From assembly GCA_938008665.1 (NCBI GenBank), contig CALLKA010000154.1, positions 1 through 5,222 on the forward strand: a stretch of DNA of 5,222 nt, read 5' to 3'. Numbering within the stretch: the stretch's first letter is position 1; each line of letters starts with the position of its first letter. Below are positions 1 through 5,222 of the stretch, one piece after another. The notes beneath the pieces are model-generated. The model saw only the letters and a list, made by a program, of their open reading frames with translations. It had not been told where the DNA came from and did not search any database. A program made the position numbers and the translations under genes. Source of the stretch: an uncultured Bacteroidota bacterium. Lineage in GTDB: Bacteria; Bacteroidota; Bacteroidia; Chitinophagales; Chitinophagaceae.

Positions 1-1472
1 ACGATTTAGCAGGTGCAAGAAGTGGTCAAATTAGTGATCCTAAACTTTCTATTTCTCCACGTTTAGGCTTTACCTATAAAGTTCCAACTGAGAGAATTAC
101 CATCCGTGGTGGAATTGGTCTATTCACTGGTCGTGTTCCATTGGTATGGCCTGGTGGCGTGTTTAATAACACAGGTGGAAGCGTTGGTGGTGTTGACTTA
201 AGAGTATCTGGATCTGTTACACCTGCTGCTTTAGCTGCTATGAAATTTAGACCTAACCCAACCCAACAATATACTGCTAATGAATTAGGTATTAGTACTG
301 CATTTGCAAAAGGTCAGGTTGATTTAATCGCTAAGGATTTCCGTTTACCTAAATTATTACGTGCTTCATTAGCCGTGGATAAGAAATTCGACAACAACTG
401 GTCAGTAACTGTTGAAGGTAGTGTGAGCAAAAACATCAATGAAGTCTATTATTCAAGATTAGATATTCAAAACCCGATTGGCAACATGGTGGGTCCTGAT
501 AATAGAAATGTTTACAATAATGGTGCAAGAATTGTTTTCCCTGCTTATAATGGATTGCCAGCTGGCTCTCCTTACACAGGGATTTATTTAATGAAGAATC
601 AGCCGAAGAATAGCCAAAAAGGTTATGCTGCCAACTTCACAGCTTCCGTTGATAAATCATGGGCTGATGGATTCTCATTCAACGCATTCTATACTTATGG
701 AACTGCATTCGTAACCAATGAGCCAACTTCTAGTCAAAACAATAGCCAATGGAGATATATGGAAACTGTAAACGGTCGTAACTTTGTGAACAGATCAAGA
801 TCTGATTTTGATTTAGGACACAGAGTGAGCATGTTTGCTTCTAAAAAATTCACTTATTTGAAAGGCAATATGGCTACTACAGTAAGTGTGGTTTATAATG
901 GTCAATCAGGAAGTGCATTTAGTTATGTTTATAGCAATGGTCCAATTAGAGATAATGGTGCAACTGAAACAGGCGACTTGTTATACATTCCTACAAAAGA
1001 CCAATTAACTGCAATGACTTTTGTATCTGGTACTGGTTATAGCTTAAGCCCTGATGCACAAAAAGCTGCATTTGAAGCTTATATCAATCAAGATAGTTAC
1101 TTAAGCAAACACAGAGGTCAATATGCAGAAAGAAATGGTGGAAGATTACCATTCCAAAATGTAGTTGACTTAAAAGTAATGCAAGATTTCTTTGTTAAAG
1201 TAAGTGGTAAAAAATACCAATTCCAATTAACCTATGACATCTTTAACTTCTCGAATATGTTGAACAGAGTTTGGGGTCGTACTTATTTCTTAAGTAATGA
1301 TCAATATGGTTTAGTAAGATATGCTAACCCAACTTCTGGTACACCATCATTATTACCTACCTATAGCTTTAACCCTGTTACCAACAATACTCCTTGGGGT
1401 ATTAGTTCAAGTACTGCACCTAGTTACAGTGCACGTTGGGTTAGCCAATTGGGTTTAAGATTTAAATTCTAA
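1..1472 (+). CDS. TonB-dependent receptor, Oar-like, C-terminal part (5' end outside window)
   Basis: This is the C-terminal beta-barrel of an outer-membrane TonB-dependent receptor, which imports large or scarce substrates using ExbB-ExbD-TonB energy. The frame is open from base 3, giving 489 residues before TAA. The signal peptide, N-terminal carboxypeptidase-regulatory-like domain and plug expected for the family lie upstream of the window. Visible family hallmarks are SPRLGFTYK followed by a GGIGLF strand near the left edge, DFDLGHRVS (804-830), NGQSG followed by FSYVY (from 897), a GDLLYIP segment, and RLPFQNVVDLKV followed by YDIFNFSNMLNRVWG. The protein ends in LGLRFKF, an aromatic beta-signal used for Bam insertion. 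These motifs match the Oar-like branch rather than SusC, and no susD-like gene follows. The substrate cannot be read from this part. A strong terminator follows the stop codon. The family call is firm; the subfamily is fairly sure. Confidence 0.93.
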   Translation, partial: DLAGARSGQISDPKLSISPRLGFTYKVPTERITIRGGIGLFTGRVPLVWPGGVFNNTGGSVGGVDLRVSGSVTPAALAAMKFRPNPTQQYTANELGISTAFAKGQVDLIAKDFRLPKLLRASLAVDKKFDNNWSVTVEGSVSKNINEVYYSRLDIQNPIGNMVGPDNRNVYNNGARIVFPAYNGLPAGSPYTGIYLMKNQPKNSQKGYAANFTASVDKSWADGFSFNAFYTYGTAFVTNEPTSSQNNSQWRYMETVNGRNFVNRSRSDFDLGHRVSMFASKKFTYLKGNMATTVSVVYNGQSGSAFSYVYSNGPIRDNGATETGDLLYIPTKDQLTAMTFVSGTGYSLSPDAQKAAFEAYINQDSYLSKHRGQYAERNGGRLPFQNVVDLKVMQDFFVKVSGKKYQFQLTYDIFNFSNMLNRVWGRTYFLSNDQYGLVRYANPTSGTPSLLPTYSFNPVTNNTPWGISSSTAPSYSARWVSQLGLRFKF

Positions 1473-1477
1473 AACTA

Positions 1478-1495
1478 ATTAGGGTTCGCCCTAGT
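1478..1495 (+). other. Small hairpin with TTCG loop after the receptor gene
   Basis: A 7-pair stem (ATTAGGG against CCCTAGT, one T-G wobble) closes a TTCG tetraloop 5 bases after the receptor stop codon. No clean T-tract follows; the next bases are CGGATTTTAAC. It is therefore unlikely to be an efficient terminator alone. It could protect the mRNA 3' end or act together with the stronger hairpin 20 bases downstream. The structure is seen; its role is inferred. Confidence 0.45.
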
Positions 1496-1508
1496 CGGAT
1501 TTTAACAT

Positions 1509-1553
1509 AAAAAAAATCCCCGTCTTGATTCATCAAGTCGGGGATTTTTTTTT
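1509..1553 (+). terminator. Rho-independent terminator of the TonB-dependent receptor gene
   Basis: A run of 8 A (1509-1516), a 13-position stem (1516-1528 with 1533-1545, one T-T mismatch at 1523/1538), a TTCA loop and a run of 9 T (1545-1553) form a classic intrinsic terminator. The A-run pairs with the T-run and lengthens the stem. The symmetry means it could also stop transcription on the minus strand. It separates the receptor gene from the ybdK-like gene, so the two are probably not co-transcribed. Confidence 0.9.
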
Positions 1554-1554
1554 A

Positions 1555-1569
1555 AAGCAAACTTTGCTT
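1555..1569. promoter_or_regulatory. Palindrome AAGCAAA-C-TTTGCTT ahead of ybdK
   Basis: A perfect inverted repeat with 7-base arms and a 1-base centre lies just after the terminator T-tract and 14 bases before the ybdK-like start codon. Its right half contains AAACTTTG (1559-1566), one base off the Bacteroidota -7 element TAnnTTTG, but I find no matching -33 TTG at the right distance. It could be an operator or part of the promoter. In AT-rich DNA a palindrome this short could also occur by chance. Confidence 0.3.
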
Positions 1570-1583
1570 AATTTCAATGTAAT

Positions 1584-2693
1584 ATGGTTACAACAAGTTT
1601 ACAACAGTTTACCGTTGGCGTAGAGGAAGAATACATGGTATTAGACCCCTCCACGAAGGAATTAAAAAGCCACCAGCAGACTATTGTCAACGAAGGACAG
1701 AAACTATTCAAGGACAAGATTAAAGCTGAAATGCACCAAGCCGTGGTGGAAGTAGGCACTGGGATATGTAAAAATGTAGATGAAGCCTTTTCAGAAATTT
1801 TAGAACTACGTAATGGCGTACACAAAATTGCAGGGGACTTAGGCTATAGCATTGGGGCCTCGGGCACCCACCCATTTAGCTTGTGGGAAAAACAATTGGT
1901 CTCTGATCAAACCAGGTACCAGGAATTGTTAAACGAATTACAGCAGGCTGCAAGGAGTAATTTAATTTTTGGACTACATGTACATGTTGGAATGGAAGAT
2001 CGCCGTATGGCCATCCATATTGCCAATACAGCACGTTATTTTTTGCCCCATATTTATGCATTAAGTACCAACTCCCCTTTTTGGGAAACCCGCAATACCG
2101 GATATAAATCCTACCGATCAAAAGTGTTTGATAAATTTCCACGAACAGGAATCCCAGATACATTTGAAAGCATCGAAGCTTACGATAGTTTTGTTCAGCT
2201 GCTCATAAAAACCAATTGTATTGATGATGCAAAAAAAATATGGTGGGATTTAAGAGTACACCCTGTTTTTAATACCATTGAATTTAGGATTTGTGATGTG
2301 CCCATGACTGTGCAAGAAACCATCACTATTACTGCATTATTCCAAGCAATTTGTGCTAAAATTTATTCCCTACGTCGTCAAAATATAAATTTCATTAATT
2401 ACCAACGCGCACTCATCAATGAAAACAAATGGCGTGCAAGCCGATATGGTATTGATGGAAAATTAATTGACTTTGGAAAGGAAAAAGAAATACCCACCAA
2501 GGATTTAATTAATGAATTACTTGAATTTGTAGATGGTGTGGTGGACGAACTTGGCAGCCGCAAACATATTGAAAAAGTGCATCAAATTTTTGAAACGGGC
2601 ACCGGTGCCGACAGGCAATTACGGGTATTTAATGAAACGGGCAGCTTGATTGAAGTAGTGAAATATATTGAGCAGAGCTTTTTAGCAGTGTAA
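1584..2693 (+). CDS. ybdK: YbdK-type carboxylate-amine ligase (glutamate-cysteine ligase family 2)
   Basis: This is a cytoplasmic ATP-dependent ligase of the GCS2 family, which joins a carboxylate (often glutamate) to an amine. E. coli YbdK has weak gamma-glutamylcysteine ligase activity, and the physiological substrate of most members is unknown. The 369 residues match the usual family length of about 370. Family motifs run in order: GVEEEY (12-17), the acidic segment E49 to E56 with VGTGIC, GTHP (94-97), GLHVHVG (130-136) and WWDLRVHPVFNTIEFRICD (220-238). The ATG at 1584 places GVEEEY 11 residues from the start, as expected; the leader has no clear Shine-Dalgarno. The gene stands alone, after a terminator and convergent with the next gene 25 bases on. 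No glutathione synthetase or ATP-grasp partner is in the window, so a glutathione role is not shown. The family is certain; the substrate is unknown. Confidence 0.95.
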   Translation: MVTTSLQQFTVGVEEEYMVLDPSTKELKSHQQTIVNEGQKLFKDKIKAEMHQAVVEVGTGICKNVDEAFSEILELRNGVHKIAGDLGYSIGASGTHPFSLWEKQLVSDQTRYQELLNELQQAARSNLIFGLHVHVGMEDRRMAIHIANTARYFLPHIYALSTNSPFWETRNTGYKSYRSKVFDKFPRTGIPDTFESIEAYDSFVQLLIKTNCIDDAKKIWWDLRVHPVFNTIEFRICDVPMTVQETITITALFQAICAKIYSLRRQNINFINYQRALINENKWRASRYGIDGKLIDFGKEKEIPTKDLINELLEFVDGVVDELGSRKHIEKVHQIFETGTGADRQLRVFNETGSLIEVVKYIEQSFLAV

Positions 2694-2718
2694 AATATCC
2701 GCTAATTTTTGCGATGAA

Positions 2719-3660
2719 CTATTGCGCTAATTTATAATCAAACAAAGTAGCCGTAAAAAGACCACGTTCTCTTTTCTTGAATATCACATCCCAGTTTCCT
2801 TTATACCTTAATATTTTAGGAACAAGCATTCCGTTAAAATAAGTCATCTCTACTTCCATTTGCACATTAAAATCATATACCCCAGCTTTGTAGCTTAAGG
2901 AATAGTTGCGCCCGAGTACTTCCAAAGTTTTTGGATTAAACCAGGTAGTCATTTGATCCACGACAACCCTGTCCTTTGCAAAAAATCCCAAATCCGATTT
3001 TGGCTGCACATCAAATACATATACCAACTGCCCATGGTAGTCCACGTAGTCCAATTTATAATCATATAATTCATGGGCGGATGCATCATACAAGTCCAAC
3101 TTATTTCCGATTAATGGAATGCCTGCAATTTTTTTACCCGGATTAAAAAACAACATTTTTAATTGCTCCTTTGCTTTATCAATACCAGATCCTGTTATTT
3201 TTCTGTTTTTACCTGAAACAATATTGGTTTCCCCACAAATACTTCCTTTGGTAAAAAACAAGCTCGCGTATAAAGCGGGTGTAGTGTAATTATAATCCCC
3301 TTTATTATTTCTTAAGTTACCCGTAATCTTTTCCTCCAACACATCCATGGTTCGACAACCTCCTATTTTATTTTGTCTTGTTTTGCTGTTTAAGGAAGCC
3401 TGCATCTTATTGTTCTCATCCATCATTTGGACATAATTATAAGAACTATAACCAATGGTACGTAATGTTTTAAAAGCTTTATAAAAGCTCGTATCCTGTT
3501 TAATACGATTTAAAATATCCTTATAATCAAAATGATTGCGAACAATGGCATCCGTTAAAGTAAATTTTTGCCCATCCGAATTAAACACCGTATCCTGCGC
3601 CATTAACTGCAGGCTAAACGCGAAAATCGAAGAAACAAAAAATAAAATCTTTTTAATCAT
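2719..3660 (-). CDS. Exported protein of unknown function, probably a beta-rich envelope protein
   Basis: I do not recognise a named family. The 313 residues start with a clear Sec signal peptide: two lysines at 3-4, a hydrophobic stretch at 5-19, and LMA before QD, giving probable signal peptidase I cleavage after A21. There is no lipobox cysteine, so the product is probably periplasmic or outer-membrane associated. The mature part has only two cysteines (C102 and C142), which could form a disulfide. From about residue 190 it alternates polar and aromatic residues in strands (YDYKLDYVDYHGQLVYVFDVQP, then WFNPKTLEVLGRNYSL, then MTYFNGMLVPKILRYKG). This pattern recalls LolA-like folds and the barrel-preceding part of DUF5686 proteins; that comparison is inference from memory. 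The start codon lies 26 bases after def in the same direction, so co-transcription with def is likely. The stop is TAG. Confidence 0.8.
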   Translation of the reverse strand: MIKKILFFVSSIFAFSLQLMAQDTVFNSDGQKFTLTDAIVRNHFDYKDILNRIKQDTSFYKAFKTLRTIGYSSYNYVQMMDENNKMQASLNSKTRQNKIGGCRTMDVLEEKITGNLRNNKGDYNYTTPALYASLFFTKGSICGETNIVSGKNRKITGSGIDKAKEQLKMLFFNPGKKIAGIPLIGNKLDLYDASAHELYDYKLDYVDYHGQLVYVFDVQPKSDLGFFAKDRVVVDQMTTWFNPKTLEVLGRNYSLSYKAGVYDFNVQMEVEMTYFNGMLVPKILRYKGNWDVIFKKRERGLFTATLFDYKLAQ

Positions 3661-3686
3661 GGGATGTTATTATGCTATTGTTGCAA

Positions 3687-4262
3687 TTATTTAATTTGCG
3701 TCATTTTGTAATCCACCCTTACTTTTCCTTTGGAAATATCGTTCAATTTGCCTTGTAATATTTTTCTGCGTAAGGGCTTTAAATAATCAATGAATAATTT
3801 TCCTTGAATATGATCATACTCATGTAATATGACTCTTGCGGATATGCCATTAAAGGTTTCCGTATGTGCAACAAAATTTTCATCCATATAACTTAAAGTA
3901 ACTTCCGCAGGTCGTAATACATCCTCTCTGATTTTAGGAATGCTCAAACAACCTTCATTATATATCCATTCTACCCCACCCGTTGAAACTATCTGTGCAT
4001 TAATAAATACTTTTTTAAATCCTGGTGCATCCACATAAGTTTCATCCTCAGGCTCTTTGCTTTCAAAAATTTGTGCACTATCCATGACAAATAATCGAAT
4101 ATTTTTATTCACCTGTGGCGCAGCTAATCCTACCCCATTACTTTCATACATGGTTTCCCACATATCGGCAATGACCTTGGTCAAATTAGGATAGTCCGCA
4201 TCAATCGGCTCACTCACTTTTCGAAGTATGGCTGCTCCATAAGCAACAATAGGTAAAATCAT
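3687..4262 (-). CDS. def: Peptide deformylase
   Basis: Peptide deformylase removes the formyl group from the N-terminal methionine of new proteins at the ribosome exit, using a bound metal (Fe2+ or Zn2+). All three defining motifs are intact in this 191-residue protein: motif I GVGLAAPQ (43-50), motif II EGCLS (103-107) and motif III HEYDH (147-151). The expected metal ligands are C105, H147 and H151, with E148 as the catalytic base and Q50 in the active site. A longer loop at about 65-85 between motifs I and II resembles other Bacteroidota forms. MILPIVAYG is the usual N-terminus, supporting the ATG at 4262. It follows ruvX in the same direction after 71 bases, a known pairing in this phylum, and has its own candidate promoter in that gap. 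The exported-protein gene follows 26 bases later. Confidence 0.98.
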   Translation of the reverse strand: MILPIVAYGAAILRKVSEPIDADYPNLTKVIADMWETMYESNGVGLAAPQVNKNIRLFVMDSAQIFESKEPEDETYVDAPGFKKVFINAQIVSTGGVEWIYNEGCLSIPKIREDVLRPAEVTLSYMDENFVAHTETFNGISARVILHEYDHIQGKLFIDYLKPLRRKILQGKLNDISKGKVRVDYKMTQIK

Positions 4263-4288
4263 ATTTTCATCATTAATTATAAAACTGG

Positions 4289-4304
4289 AATATCCTTAGA
4301 TATT
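4289..4304. promoter_or_regulatory. Palindrome AATATC-CTTA-GATATT in the def leader
   Basis: A perfect 6-base inverted repeat with a 4-base centre lies 6 bases downstream, in the def direction, of the candidate -7 element. It would cover or closely follow the transcription start. It could be an operator or a weak 5' mRNA hairpin. It is short and AT-rich, so chance is possible. Confidence 0.3.
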
Positions 4305-4309
4305 GGGTG

Positions 4310-4317
4310 CAAAGTTA
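4310..4317 (-). promoter_or_regulatory. Bacteroidota-type -7 promoter element for def
   Basis: On the minus strand this reads TAACTTTG followed by CACCC, an exact match to the Bacteroidota sigma-ABfr -7 consensus TAnnTTTG. It lies 47 bases upstream of the def ATG, in the 71-base gap after ruvX. I do not see a -33 TTG at the usual spacing; the expected place falls in the 3' end of ruvX. It probably drives def and the exported-protein gene downstream. Confidence 0.5.
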
Positions 4318-4333
4318 TCAATAAATGGTGGTT

Positions 4334-4747
4334 TTAGGAGCGGTAAGACAGATATTCCTGCAATAACATGGTTGCTGCAACCAAATCAATGTTTTTCTTA
4401 TCTCTTCTGTCCACTTTTTTCATTCCCATCTCCACCATAGCACGCACCGCATTTTTGGAACTATATCTTTCATCCACGGTAACCACGGGTATGGCGGGGA
4501 ATTTTTTTTCAAGTTCTACAATGGCTTTTTTTACCAAAGGTGTAGCGTGTGTTGGCGTATTATCCAAATTAATCGGTTCCCCAATTAAAATAAGTTCCAC
4601 TTCTTCTTTTTTAAAATAGTCCGCTAAAAAAGTATATAGATTTTTGGTCTCCACTGTTAATAATGCAGTCGCAATAATTTGAAGTGGATCAGTCACTGCT
4701 AAACCACATCTTTTCCCACCATAATCTATACAAATAATTCTAGGCAA
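4334..4747 (-). CDS. ruvX: RuvX/YqgF family Holliday junction resolvase-like nuclease
   Basis: This is an RNase H-fold nuclease of the YqgF family, cytoplasmic and nearly universal in bacteria. Members are linked to 16S rRNA 5'-end processing and to Holliday junction resolution. At 137 residues it has the normal length. The N-terminal strand IICIDYGGKRCGLAVTD carries the first acidic residue (D8), VDERYSS (91-97) the second (E93), and KKNIDLVAATMLLQEYL the third (D121), so the catalytic triad looks complete. The start is TTG at 4747-4745: the fold begins only three residues later, and an in-frame TAA lies four codons upstream of the TTG with no ATG between them. The initiating residue would still be methionine. 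The upstream ORF ends 19 bases before, suggesting co-transcription; def follows. No Shine-Dalgarno is visible. Confidence 0.95.
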   Translation of the reverse strand: MPRIICIDYGGKRCGLAVTDPLQIIATALLTVETKNLYTFLADYFKKEEVELILIGEPINLDNTPTHATPLVKKAIVELEKKFPAIPVVTVDERYSSKNAVRAMVEMGMKKVDRRDKKNIDLVAATMLLQEYLSYRS

Positions 4748-4766
4748 GGTTAATTTATTTTATTGG

Positions 4767-5219
4767 TTAAAGATACATTTGAATAAGCATGGCGCCAATA
4801 ACAAAAAAGCTAAATACAATACTTGCTATACCATTGGCGGTCATAAACGCGAGGTTTACTTTACTAAGGTCATGTGGTTTTACAATACTTTGTTGGTAAA
4901 TCAACATTCCAATAAAAATGATCAAAACCAATAATGCAGTTCCTAAATCACGCTCAAATAAAATTAGTATTTCAACAACGGCAAAACCAGGTAAAATTAA
5001 CCAAAATGGAGATGAATTTGCAAAAATACCAACTTTATCTCCTTTTTGAATACCCAAATCTTTTAATGCAAGACTTAAGCAAATAACTTTGTTTTTAAAA
5101 TCATTTATTGAGATATTTGTATATTTTCCATTTGATAGATAGTTTAAAAAATATTCATTTTCTAAACTACTAATATGAGTAAAAAGTTCACTATAGGTTT
5201 TGAAATTGTAAGTTTTCAT
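4767..5219 (-). CDS. Chimeric ORF: acyl-CoA synthetase N-terminus joined to UbiA prenyltransferase C-terminus
   Basis: The 150 residues fall into two unrelated parts. Residues 1 to about 75 resemble the start of an AMP-binding long-chain acyl-CoA synthetase: INDFKNKVICLSLALKDLGI, then KGDKVGIFANSSPFWLI. The ATP, substrate and catalytic regions of that ~550-residue enzyme are all absent. Residues from about 85 to 150 are hydrophobic and resemble the last two membrane segments of a UbiA-family prenyltransferase: LIYQQSIVKPHDLSKVNLAF, then TANGIASIVFSFFVIG. The Asp-rich active-site motifs of UbiA (about 290 residues) are missing, so neither enzyme can be functional. The UbiA end lies 19 bases before ruvX and probably belongs to this genome; the AT-richer synthetase end lies at the window edge. 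Assembly error is most likely; a real deletion or transfer is possible. The two family assignments come from recognition, not from a search. Confidence 0.7.
   Translation of the reverse strand: MKTYNFKTYSELFTHISSLENEYFLNYLSNGKYTNISINDFKNKVICLSLALKDLGIQKGDKVGIFANSSPFWLILPGFAVVEILILFERDLGTALLVLIIFIGMLIYQQSIVKPHDLSKVNLAFMTANGIASIVFSFFVIGAMLIQMYL
4980..4997. other. Probable junction between two unrelated sequences
   Basis: The switch from acyl-CoA-synthetase-like to UbiA-like protein falls at about residues 75-80 of the chimeric ORF. By hand count, GC is about 34% over 4771-4990 and about 23% over 5001-5220. The exact base cannot be fixed from one sequence. I see no insertion sequence, target duplication or tRNA at the junction. 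Confidence 0.5.
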
Positions 5220-5222
5220 AGT

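Noticed and set aside
1473..1583. susD-like partner or SusC/D locus after the receptor
   Set aside because: The receptor is followed by a terminator and a cytoplasmic ligase, and its motifs are Oar-like rather than SusC-like.
1574..2163. Minus-strand open frames opposite the ybdK-like gene (1574-1825 and 1876-2163)
   Set aside because: They lie wholly or almost wholly opposite a well-supported conserved gene and their translations show no family features.
2682..2710. Possible terminator after ybdK: TTAGC and GCTAA arms followed by five T
   Set aside because: The stem is only 5 pairs with a 14-base loop and the T-run is short, so it is too weak to call.
2700..2733. Direct repeat CGCTAATTT at 2700-2708 and 2725-2733 in and beside the convergent gap
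   Set aside because: It is a nine-base repeat in AT-rich sequence and one copy lies inside the coding end of the exported-protein gene; likely chance.
4368..4619. Plus-strand open frame opposite ruvX
   Set aside because: It is antisense to a conserved gene whose catalytic residues are all intact; the frame is a by-product.
1..5222. CRISPR array, tRNA/rRNA gene, insertion sequence, toxin-antitoxin or defence genes
   Set aside because: I looked on both strands and found no repeat-spacer pattern, RNA gene landmarks, transposase motifs or defence-type domains.

Overview
The window reads as a Bacteroidota chromosome fragment, most likely from the Chitinophagales. The signs are an Oar-type TonB-dependent receptor, AT-rich DNA, leaders without clear Shine-Dalgarno sequences, a TAnnTTTG-type promoter element, and the ruvX-def neighbourhood familiar from this phylum. 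The taxon below phylum level is inference. Both ends cut into genes, so this may be a whole short contig.

Left, plus strand: positions 1-1472 hold the C-terminal 489 residues of a TonB-dependent outer-membrane receptor. A small hairpin and then a strong A-tract/stem/T-tract terminator (1509-1553) follow. Next is a complete ybdK-type carboxylate-amine ligase gene (1584-2693) with a short palindrome 14 bases before its start. No susD-like partner follows the receptor.

Right, minus strand: a convergent run of genes is read from the right edge towards the middle: a chimeric ORF (5219-4767), ruvX with a TTG start (4747-4334), def (4262-3687), and an exported protein of unknown function (3660-2719). 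Gaps are 19, 71 and 26 bases. The 71-base gap carries a promoter-like element and a palindrome, so def and the exported-protein gene may be transcribed separately from ruvX. ruvX and def are housekeeping genes (DNA/rRNA processing and N-terminal deformylation). The exported protein looks like a beta-rich cell-envelope protein.

The most unusual object is the 150-codon ORF at the right edge. Its first ~75 residues look like the start of an AMP-binding acyl-CoA synthetase and its last ~65 like the end of a UbiA-family prenyltransferase. GC content also changes there, from about 34% to about 23% by hand count. An assembly chimera is the simplest reading, with a real rearrangement or transfer as the alternative. 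Elsewhere the window looks ordinary; I see no CRISPR array, RNA gene, insertion sequence or novel multi-gene system.
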